Source: Galaxea fascicularis (taxonomy: Eukaryota; Cnidaria; Anthozoa; Scleractinia; Euphylliidae). From it: DNA of 64,000 nt. Numbering within the stretch: the first letter of the stretch is position 1; each line of letters begins with the position of its first letter. Both the position numbers and the translations under genes were made by a program. Shown piece by piece: positions 37,401 through 51,747 of the stretch. The stretch covers positions 20,506,039 to 20,570,038 of the forward strand of contig OX419342.1 of the NCBI GenBank assembly GCA_948470475.1. Reading direction: 5' to 3'. The notes beneath the pieces were generated by a model, which did not search any database, was not told the DNA's origin, and worked only from the letters and a program-made list of their open reading frames with translations.

Positions 37401-40400
37401 AGCTTGCAATTAAAGAACAACTACCTTCAAGCGTTATTTGTTTGCTTGTTCCTTGCAGCAGAGCTACTCTCCTCGTGGAATATATCTGTAAGCAGAATTA
37501 CAGTGTCATCAGCGTCGATTTATTGGCCCAGTTTCCCGCTATCAGCCGCAGTTACCCATTACCTTATAAGGTACAAAGAGGCCTCCAATGATGTCAGTAG
37601 ACTCTTCAGAGCCAGTAGCTACTACAACTGGTATTATGCTAACCGCTTGAGGGGTCTCACAAATTACACTGTACAGGTGCTTGCTGTCACGACAAACAAC
37701 GGAAATGTCACCTACGCTAGCAATCCAGTGTATTTTCAGACACTAGAAGGAGGCAAGTGTTGGTACCATATTTAGATTTGAGTGTTCCGCAATAATCAAT
37801 GATTCAGTGAAAGGAGGACGGTGAGCCAAAATTGGAGGGTATGCAGTGAGTTGATGAACGAGAGACAGTTGTTATTTGGTTCGCAGCTTTATTAATTGGT
37901 TTGGAAAATATACGAGGCTGAGTACAAAACCGAGCCTTAAATAATTATCAACTAACAACCACGTCTTTTCCCGGCGTTACTAGTCATTGGCAGATAAAGC
38001 CACTTAAATACTTGTCTTTGTCTTTGCAAACTGATTTAGACTGAACCAAATTGCCTGCAAAGATTCATTCATAACATTCCCAAGCAACTCATGTTTAACA
38101 ATATGGATTATTTCCCCAGTCCCAAGCCGGGCTCCCACGAATGTGAAAGTGGACGATCAGGGCTTGAATAAGTTCGAGGTAACCTGGGATCCCGTTCCTC
38201 GAGAATACATCAATGAACGTCTATTGGGATACAAAGTTTCATACAAAAGAACCTCGTACTACTACCGGGAACGTATTGTTGACACCGGCAACCCAGATAT
38301 TACCAGAGTAGTGCTGCCAAATATGCAGACTGGCGAACGGTATCAAATGTCAGTTACTGCTTATACTTCAAGAGGCCAAGGACCCCGATCATCGTATATT
38401 TACATCACTAAAGGTGTGTATGCGCTAAAGCGTTCAAGATTTTGATACATACACAGCTAAATCCCTCGATAATTATGCAACGTCACTTTGTTGACTTAAT
38501 TACCCTTACCGTGTAGAAAGGTGTTTACATACTAACAATTCCCTTTTTTCATTTTCTAGGCTGCGAAGGCTCTGTAAACCAGTCGTCCGGCTGGCTTAAC
38601 TTTACCCAAAGTTCATACAATTCTCTTAACTGCAGTGTTCAAATATCTAATGCTGGTGTAGATCAAGGCGTGGCACTGATCGCCTTTCAGAATGTGTATC
38701 TGACGTATTGCAGGTAAGATTAGTCCATTTCTTGATCGTTTACTTTCGGAAATTATCACCGCGATGTAGACTTTAAAGTTTCGACCGGTTTTAATGTTCT
38801 TCCTAATCAAGGCAAAGTGACTGAAATCGAATGCCAGTCACTCAGTTACTTAAGGGTTCAGTTTGGTTCTTAGCGATCGGTGTGCTTTGACCCTTTGATT
38901 CTTAGAGACCGGGAGGACTCTCGGCTCCCCATTTTTCTTATCAAAAAATGGTCGCATAACGACCTCTACTAAACAGTTGATTAATGTATCTTTGGTGTCT
39001 TTAAGTTGTGCGTCCCGTTTATGCCACAGAGAATGATTTTCCCTTTGGCCGTACTTGTCGTGTCTTTCGATGCCCCTTCGCTTAGATCTACCTACTTTTT
39101 CTGAAATAAATGTATAGTATGCATGCATAGAGCATGTATGCTTGGCTGGGTCGATAACATAAGACCTTAATTTCGTTGCAGTGAATTTATTACGATTTAC
39201 GATGGCGACGGCACTGAGGTATTTAGGAGACGGGGCTGTGATTTACTTGTTCAAGGTTCATCAGTGGAAATTCCATTTAATAATAAACAAAGGATTTCAT
39301 TGGCAGTTTTCCTTTCGAGACGGTACAACACGGTCAAAGTCCATTATTCGGTTCTGCATGAGTCTCTCAGCACAGGTAAGACGCTGTGAAATGAATATAG
39401 CTGGGCTTATATTTGACAATGTCCCTATTAACTCACGCAAAAAATCGCCGACGAGGTTGCAGAAATGAATGGACATTCCGCAAGATTAAGCAGGAACAGC
39501 TTAAAGGAATAAAATGGAGAACGAGCCTTTAAGTATATCGCACGATATCTGTGGAGTACGCGTGGCCGATATTTTGGACATTGTCATAATGTGTTGTATA
39601 ATTACCAATACTGTCCACTTTTCCGTTTGGCTGTTTTTTCCTCCCCCATAGGCCCCCTCTTCCTGGGCCCCCTTCCCCCTCCCTTCGTATGGAGGATGTT
39701 TTAACTTCACAGCTTGAAATGCCGTCCCCTTGGACAAAAATACCCTAAAATGTCCTCCTCGCAGATAACAGACGTGAGATCAGCTCACTTTTCGGACCAA
39801 AGACTGGTTGGAATTTCCTTTTGATTGAGGCGGTGGCGTATGATTGACTCAGCCTTCGATAAGATTTTCAGGTGAAAAATATTAACGCTTTCTCCTCTTC
39901 TTTCAGTGCAAGAAGTACCAACTTGGAACATGACGATTTACAGGATTACGTCATCGTCATTATCAGTAAGCTGGACCAACTTCCCCCTAAATTTTACAGT
40001 TCAAGGATTTTTTATAAAATACACGCTGCAGAACAGCAATATCAGCCAGGTTTTTCAAGCCTCTAAATGGCATAATACGCATTATTCTGGAAGTGTTTTG
40101 AAGGGTTACTCGTATTATGAAGTGAAGGTCATTGCTGTTGTACTAACTGGAAATGGTACATCCATGTATTCAACGAGAGCGTCTCTAACAAGGACCAATG
40201 AAGGAGGTAAATGATATTACATAATAACTAAAGGTATATCATGGTCCAGGATTAAATTTGCCTTCAATCCAGGCACCAATATTTAATACTGCTATAAGTG
40301 TGGTGATCAAATTACAGTCGAACCTCTCTGATACGGACACTGAAGGTGTCCGTCAGTTTATAGAGCTCATCATGACAACGTCACTTTTAACATTCCACTG

Positions 40401-43400
40401 ACTGTTTTAAGCGTTCAATAAGTAAAAACAGCACCACACTTGCCTTTTACTGCATCTGAACGGATAAAACACATTATCAGTGGCGTTGTAGCGGCAATGT
40501 CCATTTCAGCTGAAACAGGTTGTACACTGATCACTGTTTTCATACGAAATGAAACAAACTACATTCCAATGCTGCATGTAAAAAGGACTCTGCAATATAA
40601 AAATACAATTGTCGGAAACGTCTTTATGTATGGAAATTCCAACCCTAGCAATCCAGTGATGCTACAATGGATGCTACAATATCCATGTAAATTTTCAAAT
40701 TTTCAAATTACTGTAAAATTGCTCCCTTGCGGATTATTGTCTTGAAGTTTTCCGCCCCTAAAAGGGACTTTTGAATGCCCTTTCTATTGGTTGCTGTAAC
40801 ATAGCAACCATTTGTTTTTGAAGGAATTGATTGAAGAAAATCAATTTGGAGGGCAAGGCCTTCTCACCTCGGGAGAAAACCTTATATCTTCTAACTGATT
40901 CAAATATTTATAAAATCGCATCGTTGTCAGTAACATTGGCTTGAAAATTGGTGTGCTTGCTAACTTATGTACGCTCTTTCCATTTTTGAAAATCATATAT
41001 GTTTTGTTACACGTTTTTACGATAAATGGTCACATGACCAATTGTTGCCTATTGAAACTCTTATATACGACAAAAGTGGTAGATTTCCCTTTTAATACTG
41101 AGCTCGTGATAGCTTAAGGCAGACTTAAAGACAAATTGTGATACCTGCTTTTCCTTTACTGTGGTCTTACTTTTCTATCTGGTTGCATTTTTTTTTCTTG
41201 TATGATATATGCTACCATTAACAGCTAAAACAGGTTGCCCGTCATGAATTGTATTAAATGAACACATTTCTCGTGTCTTTCAGTGCCAAGTATCGCACCG
41301 ACGAACGTTCGCGTGAGCAACTTGCAGCTTGGCGAAGTGAAGGTCCAGTGGAATCATATTCCTCAGCAAAACGTCAATGGAAGACTTGTTGGATATCGAG
41401 TATATTATGACGAGTATCCGTATTGGTATGGGCTGAGAACCGCGAACTCTAGCGAGCCAAACGATACCCCAGTGCTAGTCTTACGAGGACTGAAGGCAGC
41501 CCACTATTACAGAATATCAGTCGCAGCGCTCACAAGGGTGGGAGCAGGGCCTCAGTCATCGTGGTGGTACATTACAACAGGTACTGCATCATGACAATAA
41601 AATTGAACTCTGTGCTTTACCCCTTCATAGGAGAATCACGCTATGATATTAGTGGTGAAAGGTGTATGATGGTGGCAGCCGTTTTCGTTCTAAACTATTC
41701 GGGAAAACCAACAAGACACCTTACCACTGTTTACCGTGAAGACACCATCTTGGCGGATAGGTAAAAGAGTAAGGACTTTACAGTGTTTGTATGGCAATCT
41801 GATGTGAAATAGTTGTCGTTAAACGTTAGCTCTGAAAAATTTGCGCAATGCGAACTGAACGTACAGGGCAAATGATTATACCTGCCAATTTTTATAGACA
41901 CAGCTTCGGTGGTAGTGTTTCAAATTATTCTGTACATTTGTCTGTTATTCTTTTTCTTAGTACATTCGAATGTTTGTAAAAATTCGAAAAGCCGGTGAAC
42001 GTTTTCTGGCATGGCTGAATCCCTCAAATTTTGTCAGTTGAACCCTTTGCCTTGTATCATATAAATTAGCGATAATTTTTTTGTTGAGGAACAACTGGCA
42101 CCTCACGCATTATTTTTACAACGGATTCGCATACAAACACTGTAATTTATGTTGCGTTTGCCTACTCACCAAGACGGGTTCTTAAACTGTAATAACGTTT
42201 ATCACTTTGTACAAACACTCTCAACTTCTGAGATAGTTTTAATTTGGTGAAAGCAGATTGCATTTGGTCGGCTCAGGAACGACAACAACAACAATAACTA
42301 CAATAACTGTTTATTCACAACGACAATAATGAAGGTGATGAAAATGGTATCCCTATATCTAGTTTATCTCCTAACGACAAATTCAGTTCTATATTTTGAT
42401 CATTTTAGTCGTTCAGTTCTCGTGACCAAATCTCGTCCTTCTAGCATCTTCAATGTTATGCCATGCAAATCTCAATGCTAACATGACTAACCTGCAGATT
42501 TTGTTGTCTGGCGAAGGGAAAAATCGGTAGCAAAGTTGAAGGGAGACCTATGCATAGAAATAAAGAAAAAAAAATGGGTGAAAACTTTTATGCACTTTTC
42601 CCTCCTTCTCTTTCGGTTAAAATAGGTTGTGGAGGACACGTGAATCGATCTTTTGGCCAGCTACAAATTGAGCGTAACAGAAGATCTAGTTATCTAAGCT
42701 GCTCCTTTGTGATTGGCAACATTGGGATTAGTCAGGGTGTTGCTCCTATCTGGATACAGGCTCTGTATCTGGCGTCATACTATGGGTAAGATATGAGTTC
42801 ATAAAAAGTAGTTATGAAGATTTGGAGCCTGTGGGTTGTCATAATTGATGTTGCCTGATCCAAGGCAATGACAGGGTGAAAGATAAGGACCTTGAGAAGG
42901 CAAAGAAATGCCAAGTATTGAAAGATGAAATTGCAAAAGTCTGACATATGCGAAAAGTCATTGTAGTGCCTGTTGTTATGGGGGCCCTTGGAGCTGTATC
43001 AGTGAACTTTAAAAAGTACATGAAGCAAATTGGCATCAAAGTGAGTTTGGAAGTCATCCAGAAAACAGCATTGCTGAGGACAGCAAAGATACTAAGAAAG
43101 GTACTGTCCCTGTAAGAAGCTGGAAAAGAGAGACCTGGAACCCGTGGTGACTTGTTGTAACCCGCTCTCAAGGACTATAAACCAGGACGAATATCCTACC
43201 CGAGTCTATAACGAATGAACATAATAATAATAATAATAAAACAAAAGAAAACAAACAAGAGAAAGTGTCATCCAGTGGAAGCAATTACTTCATAGGAAAT
43301 ATTCAAATTCTCGCGCACTGATTGGTTTGTGACTATGAAGCGCGTTTCTCGAAACTCTTAAAACCTTTCGGACTTATTTCGGGTGCCATAATTTCCTACG

Positions 43401-46400
43401 CGTTTTAAAAAAGAAGGCATTACCAGGTATGAAATTACATTTTGTGACAAATTGACCAATGGTATGTTGAAATATTAATAAAAGACCAGCCTTTACTGTG
43501 ACCAAGCGGATCGCAGTTTTTAAATTGGCTTTTCAGAGAAACTTGGTCATGGTCTTTTAGACTACAAACGTTAAAATGCCGTCAGATAAAACGCAGGCAA
43601 GCGAAATTTGTTGATGGACGTAGTACTTGTTTGCGTGTATGTTCTCGCCACATGTACATTTTGATATCACCTATGATGTATTACTGAACAGAACGCACGG
43701 GAACATGGAATGTATGTGTTAAACAACGACAGAAAAATTAAATGACGTCAATTTGTTAATTGGTCGTTATCCAAAACCAGCCGTTAAGTACTATATTTCT
43801 TTCAGAGAATATGTCAAGATAACAGATGGAAATGGCACGCTTGTGTTCAGTCAGTATGGATACGCTACATTTGCACGGAAAAAGTTTCTAGAAGTTGACT
43901 TCGGGAGTAGAGAGCAGATCACAATTCAGATTAACCTGAGATCTTCGAGCAGTCACCTCAACCTTCATTACGGAATCGTAAAGCAGAGTATCTTTTCAGG
44001 TAAAAAAGACAAATTATGCTTTGTCTAGGGTATACGGACAATTGCATTTTATCCAGTCAAAAAATCAGTCATTATATCTGGCTGTAGTACCCTAAAGTCT
44101 CCGCTGGATAGCGGCTTGCCAGCTGAAGACAGCTGTCCGTCCTTTGAACAACTAAGGCAAGATACTATGCTTGAGAGGTTAAGGCCCGTTTCAAACGCCG
44201 TGCTAAAGTCGTGCCGAACTAAAATCAATTTGGATCGACTGTAGCATGATATTGGCACGACTTGGTTTCAAACGTCGAGCTTAATTAAGTCGGGTTAAAA
44301 GCTGTTGCTGTAAACATGCGTCAAACCATAACAAACCGGTTTTGCTGACTTTTAAAATGTATTTATAATTTATGAATTCAGTTTGGCACGGCAATAGCAC
44401 GCCGTTTGAAACCATGCCGTGCCAAAGTCGGGTAGCACGACAGAGCTTGCCGTGCCGCACGGCAGAGTCGAACTTAATTCTTAAATGGTTTCAAACGCCG
44501 TGCTACAGCCGTGCCAAAGTCGAACTTAAATAACGAATTTAGTTCGGCACGACTTTAGCACGGCGTTTGAAACGGGCCTAACTTCGATTAGCATGATGAC
44601 ACCATGTCAATGACTTCACCCGGTCTAAAAACAATGAATTGATGATAGTCAGACTCTGAAATGTGGCCACTACTTTTAATTGATAATTGGCTTTGTTGTA
44701 TTTTTAGCCTTACCTGTCGTCAACTGGAACGTTACGGTCAGCAATATAACAGCAAATGAGTTGACAATCAACTGGCAAAACTTGGCATCACTTGTAAATG
44801 ACAACGTGCCATATTATGTTGCTCTAGTTAATCGTAAAAATGGCAGCCAATTAAGTTCAGTGGCTGTGCCTGGTAGCAAAAACCTTGCGCGCCTCTTCGC
44901 ACTGTCAGCTTACACGAGCTATCAAGTCAATGTTGTTGGAATCGACAGTGGTGGACAGAGTCATAGTAGCTCTAACGTCACAGCTAGGACAGATGAAGGA
45001 GGTATACGTTTATTTATCATTATTGTTATGCTTATGATAATGATTACGATTACGCCTGCCATTATGATTGTTATTGTTTTGTTATTGGTTAAGACATTAA
45101 CCCGTCGGAGTGTGCCTAAAGTGTGGTCTTGGGGGGGCGGGAGGATTTTGGAACCTACAGATATGCTAACCACAATTTTAAAAACATTTATGCAAACCTC
45201 AGTTTAATTATCTTCCAACTTTTGATTTTAGTTCCCAGTAGAAGTCCCTCAAATATCCGATTGTCAAACGTGCGCGCTGGCGAGGTGAAAGTGCAATGGG
45301 ATGCTCTTTCTCAGCAGTACATAAACGGCCGATTACTTGGGTATACAGTGTACTATGAGGAATACCCATATTACTCATATTTGAGACAATCCGTTAACAC
45401 AAGTAGCGCTAATGTTTACCTGGTGATACTAAGAGGTATGAAGGCAGCTCAACAGTACAGAATAAATGTGGCAGCTTACACATCAAAGGGCGTGGGACCA
45501 CAGTCTTACTCACGCTACATAACAGCAGGTATTACAAAGGTTAAAATAATAATAAAAAAAAACCTTTTCACCGTGTATTGCAAAGGCGCACTTGCTATTA
45601 CTCCTATTCTTCTTGTTTTTATTAAAACCGTAACATGGACAAATGCAACGCTAACAGACAAGTACTACTAAGACAGTATTTTGCACTCACTCACAGTTGC
45701 TTATTAAATAGTATTTCTTAAATGGTGCCTCCATGTTGCCATTCATGATGGGCTGCAAAATATGGTTTTTCTTGAACTCCTTACTCGTATAAGGACAAAA
45801 ATTAAAAATCGATTGTAAATTAACAGCAACATCGGGAAGAAAAGAAATCTTATAACCAGACCAAAAAGATACAGAAATAAAGGAGACGTGACCTGAGAAC
45901 TTTATATTTTATTTTGTAACAAGAAATGGTCTATTGTACCGGCCTAAATTCGCTCATTAAGATTTAAACAATAGCCCTGTTGTCTTAAGAGATGCGTTGT
46001 GAATTTTGCCGAGACCACGCCGAGGATTTCAGGATTGATCGGAAATGTCCTGCCTGCAAAACGGGTGTTATTAGGGGGTGGGCGAGAGGTAGATTGTTCC
46101 TGCGAGAATCTATTTTCAATAACTCAAGTTCCTTTGTCTTCTACTCATTGTAGTTGAAGAAGTAAACCTTTTTTGGGGGGTGAACGCGACATTCTGTTGA
46201 AAGTGCACGCGAGTCTCTTTGGAGGTTTTTCTCATTTTCATTTTCTCAATTTCTCATCTTCGCTGAGACTGCACGTTACAATTTCACTTTTTCAAGGAAC
46301 CCGAGCCGTTCACCGTATTATGATAATTTTGCGTTAAGTAACCATGAAGGTTAGACTTTTTCCTTCTATTGTTTGCTTTGCTTTGAATTTCAAACCGGCA

Positions 46401-49400
46401 ACGCGGGTCGGACACTTACAACGGAGGTATGACTTTTTTCAAACGATTGTTCACTCTTTTCGTCTCAATTTACCAACTGTTCCGGCGCGAGGGCGACCGA
46501 AACAAAACTTCGTCAGCATTGTATTGACATTTATTCTTTAGTTGTAAATATCTAGAGCAAAAATATACAAGTGAATACAAGTGAGAACAAACGTAAGGAG
46601 AGCGTACAAAATAGGAAAAAAGACGCGAAAGGAAAATGAAAGGCAACGAAAAGGCTTACCAATGCTGACAGGACGGGAAACACAGCGTGAATGAATTCGA
46701 AAAGCTATGAGAACTAATATAACTGACGAAATTAACATAAAGTGAGAAATGACAAAGCGTGCGGAATGTAAACACCAACAAAGTGACAATATGCATGTAA
46801 AGCGCAATTAACAGAAATTACAAAGGATATCCAATTAAAATCAAAAAACCGAAAAAACCGAAACACCAACCCCACTGGTTTGAAAGAAAAAATGGACGAC
46901 GTTTCATTTCGTTAAAATGTCTAGAATTTTAAACGCTTTATTCGGAATAAAACGCTGATGAATCAGAGAATCATAATCAATGCGGTTGTTGAAAGAAGTT
47001 AAGCGCTTCGCTAGTTTCATTTAAGCTTCCGTTTACCATGCCGACAAACTTTCACCCGGGCCTGAGAAACGAATAAAGAGTACAATTTAGTTTCGTAACA
47101 ATTATTTCTGCAGCGCGAGATTTGAAAGAATCTCTTTGAGAAAGAAGCACATTAAAAGCGCGAGAACTCTGCCAGTGCAATTTTTGAAGCAGTTTATTTA
47201 AGTGCTTTGCTGATATAGAGCGTTTTCACTCACGTGACCAGCGGCCATATTGGTTTAATGAAACAAAAGAAAGTATTTGCATAAAAATATAGTTCAATTC
47301 CCAGAGGGTTAGCTTGGTACACTAATATGGCCGCCGTTCCTTTGTTTTGAAACACCAACATGGCCTCCGTGACGTCATGTGAAAACGCTCTATACAATAG
47401 GCCATTTCCGAGTTCATGTCTGCCTCCTCTTCAAAGCGAGTCTAAGTGCGAAGTTTTTGTTATGAAAATTAGTTTTCATTCATATGTAAAGTAGAACTAA
47501 TTACCATCACAAAAACTTCGCACTTAGACTCGCTTTGAAGAGGAGGCAGACATGAACTCGGAAATGGCCTATTAACTCGGCCAGAGAATGCGTCGGAAGC
47601 AAAAATTTTGCTTACGCAGAACGAAGCGCATTTAAAGCCACGAGAACTAAACTAGTGCGATTGTTGAAGCAGTGATTTTATTACATTTCTGCATTGATAT
47701 CCGATCAACTCAGCTGGAGTATGCCACGCGAACTTTTCGCTCTCCCCTCACTCTAGTGTTGTTGGTTTGGTCGTGCCAATTATAACTCTGTCCCTCCCCC
47801 AGGAAGCAAATTGCTGCATACTTCGGTCTCGCTGAAAATTCAAGTCTTTCGCGTGAATACTGATCGGAAATTTTGAATTTTGAAAGTCTTTGCTATAGCC
47901 TAAATCGTTTCTGACCATACACGGTCAAAAACGATCAACTATAACTACACCTATTGTTCTTGAATTTGAGCCGCTTTTTCTTGATAAGAAATAATTTGCT
48001 AATTTGTAACATCTCTTATCGTCTTTGTTAGGATGCGGAGGAAATTTGAATCAGTCGTTTGGTCAGTTAGAAGTTGGTCGTAGATCCTCCTACAGCTATC
48101 TGAGATGCAACTGGGCAATTGGAAATGTGGGCATAAGCCAGGCAGTTGCTCTTGTATCATTGCAAGAATTATACTTGGGATCTTCAAGGTAAGCGACTTT
48201 TGGTGTTTGCAATAAATTATGCCTTGACATAGAAACAACAGATGAAGTTAATAAGTTCTCAAAACAAATTCCGTAGAAATAATTTTCTAGGCCGTTGTTG
48301 CATGAACTTAGCAATTGTAATGACCTCGCTCCCACGACCCTCCTGTACTTTGCTGAGTTGTGCAGGACATCCAAACCAGTAATCAGAAGGACATATTAGG
48401 TGAGACTTTTTCTCCTAACATGCGTTACAATACCAGAAAAGTGACATGGTGGAGAAATTTGTAATTAGTTATTCTGTTAAAATTCGTAGAGATTACATCA
48501 GGGTCATCGATGGAAATGGCAGAACAGTTCTTAGCCGCTACAGATATTCATATTCTCCTCAGAAGCCGTTCGTTGAGGCTCCCTACGGAAACGCCGCAGG
48601 CAGCATATCCGTTCAGATTTACCTATATCGCTACAGCAGGTTTAAACTTCAGTTTGGCATCTTAAAACAAGGTCTCCAATCAGGTAAAAGTTACCATTAC
48701 TTTTATTACTTTTTTTGCTAGCACCTGATGCAAGGGCGATGACACTTAATTTCACTGTTAACTGTCACCACCGGCCAGGTACCATTGTTGCTGCCATTGT
48801 CACCTTCTTCATCAACGTAACCTTCTCTGTCTCTGTCTCTGTCTCTGTCTCTGTCTCTGTCTCTGTCTCTGTCTCTGTCACTGTCACTGTCACTGTCACT
48901 GTCACTGTCACTGTCACTGTCACTGTCTGTCTCTGCCTCTGTCACAGTCCCTCAGTATGATTATTGAAGATTTGACGAGCTATTGCAAATGCTAAAGACG
49001 CTTAAACGTTTCTTTTTATCATTATCGTTTTCAGCACAACTAGTTGCCAACTGGAGTGCACTTATTAGCAACACCACTACAACAAGCCTACAGATTTCTT
49101 GGCAAAATTTGACACAAGTGGTTGGTCAACGAATTCTTCACTTCATTGTTGTTATCAAAACCACCAATGGTACTACATTGAATGGCAACATCCGATCGGA
49201 ACAAACATTCTCTGATGTGTTTTTTGGACTCTCCCCATATACTGAATACCGTCTCAGCGTCGTCGGGGTAGATGAGCAAGGAACTTTTTACAAAAATAAT
49301 GAGCTTGCAGCTTGGACAGACGAAAGTGGTAAGTTGTTGCAAACATGCTGGCATAACCGTCTTTCATCCATCAATGAATTGATTCGTCAATAATGTGCCA

Positions 49401-51715
49401 TCCACCCACATGTCGACACCTCCGCTTACATGGGCCAAGTTGGTCCTGGTTTTCTATCTAAGAAAACATTACGACACATTGAGAAACCACTCGATACTTG
49501 GACCATAAACCAACCAATGCTCCAATACATTGGTGACTCATTTGTACCATTTCGACTCAATATCCGAATTTATCTGAAATACGGGTATTTGTTTTATGCC
49601 ACCAACATTCCATTTTCCTTATTGCTATTAAATTTGAATAATTTGAATGTACGTTTTTCTTGCTGTTGTTTCCTTTTAGTTCCCAGCAGGGCACCAAGCT
49701 ATATATCCCTTACAGATGTCGAATCCACCAGAATCAAAGTCACATGGAATCCCCTTCCACGCCAGTATCACAATGGGCGGTTGTTGGGGTATAAAGTATA
49801 CTTCAGAAAAACTGCGTACTACTCGAATCCTTCCGAATCCAGTTCAAGTAGTAAAACCATTTCCAATCCTAACGCTACATATGTAACTCTCACGGGACTA
49901 ATGCCGGGACAACGCTACGATGTTTCTGTGGCAGCATTTACTTCCAAAGGAGTCGGACCACGCTCTTTCCGCTACTACGTGACTACAGGTAGGTGATACT
50001 AGCTTCACTGAGTACGTTAGAGTTGAGGTTTGAAAATGATGGATTGGTCACTAGCTTCAGTGGTGCGTTTCAAGTTTGTGAAGGTATCAACGTCCATCGT
50101 AATAAAAACTGAATTAACAAAATGGCCACCATCGTAATGCTCAAGTGAAATATGGTATTGTGTGTGAAGTGCACATATGAGAGAGGGAAGAGCAATAATC
50201 AATACCGTGAGATTCAAATCCAACATAACCCAGTAAACCAAGAGAAAAAAATCTATATAATGTATCATCTGTTGAATCGCAAATAGATCATAACATTCGT
50301 GAATAAACAGGAACACATACTTTATAAACAAACAAACAGAAAAGTAAACCACTCAGACGTCAAAACATAAAAATTTATCGTTAACAAATTTTCCAATGCG
50401 TACAAAATTTTCCGAATATTTTCCAATATTTCACAACTTCCATGGCATGAAAGTTCCTCAAGTGCAGGAAATGTCACTGTTTTAACGTTCCATTCCATCC
50501 CGTTTCTTACAGTAGTGTACAATTCACATACCAACAATCAACAATATTCACTACACACCACTACTGTCTTTCTTTCAGTTTGCCTTATGACTGTTAACCA
50601 ATCAGTTGGCTTGATAGATGTGATGCAAGCAGATTACAATGCTTTACACTGTCATTGGACAATTGGGAATGTTGGTATCCCTCAAGCTGTCGCCTTATTC
50701 ATAATACCATTTATTAACTTTAGTCATCGCAGGTACTTCAATTTTCAAGTTGATTTTTTACTGTAGGAGTGTCTGTAGCGCATACTAGTAGGTGGCATGG
50801 GACGTAAGAGGGAAGGTAATAGAGTTTTTTCAAACATACCAGGTCGTCAAGTAATAATCCACTACAATCTTTTGGAATCTTTTAAGGCATAACAATACCC
50901 TTGAAATAGTTGTACATTTTAGGAGTTTTACTTTTCTTATCTCTGTAGTGAGTACGTCAAGATTTTCGACGGTAACGCGACTTTGCAGTATCACTACAAT
51001 AGTTGTTCCTCCTTCAAACGCGGTTTAATAATAGAGGTTCCATTCCTTGGATCAGACAACATCACCGTTAGCATTTACCTTAACCAATTGCAAAGGAGTA
51101 CGAAAGCACGGTACGTGGTTCTTAGAAGTGGTCTCAGTTCAGGTAAGCAGCTTTATTGTATCAACATGCGCACTTTATTGTATCAAAGAACTATGCGAGA
51201 AAAATGAAAGAGAAGTAAGCAAGGATGTCGAAACTAGACCCACTGCTATGTTATTTCAGTTTCTTGACGGTTAAAGAGATCAGGGTCATTGGGATCAAAC
51301 CTTTGTATTGAAACCATACGCTAAGTAAAGTGAAAGTGCCGGTGTTATAACATTTTGGGAATTCTTATACTTTGGGTCTCCGGACCAAATCTCAAAGTAC
51401 TGTACTTGTAAATGCAATAAATCAGCATGAAATTTTCTCCGGCATCAATTAAAAGTTATTTCTAAAACAGCCTTAGTAACGTGACACAATCTATGGACGC
51501 AAAATAGCAGTATTGGGCATAACCCAAACATATATAGGGTAACTCGCCTCATTCTATGTTTGTGTTTGTTACAAAAACGTTTTGATAATGTTCTTTGAGT
51601 CTTCAGTTAACACATTCATGCAAGGCATTTCCACGCATAAATTAAAGTCAGACTTTCTTTCATATTTTTCATCATTGAGAACCTCGGTTTTTTTGGGACG
51701 TTTGCGCTAGGATCT

Positions 51716-51747
<32 letters not shown>

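Larger units (their letters stand above)
47096..47705. repeat. Direct duplication split by two fold-backs
   Basis: About 47100-47210 (GCGCGAGAACTCTGCCAGTG, TTTTTGAAGCAGTTTATTTA) recurs diverged at 47600-47705 (CACGAGAACTAAACTAGTGC, TTGTTGAAGCAGTGATTTTA). Two palindromic elements lie end to end between them. Confidence 0.6.

Noticed and set aside
48718..48960. Asp/Ser-rich and Ser/Val-rich ORFs
   Set aside because: Produced by a hexamer microsatellite in every frame.
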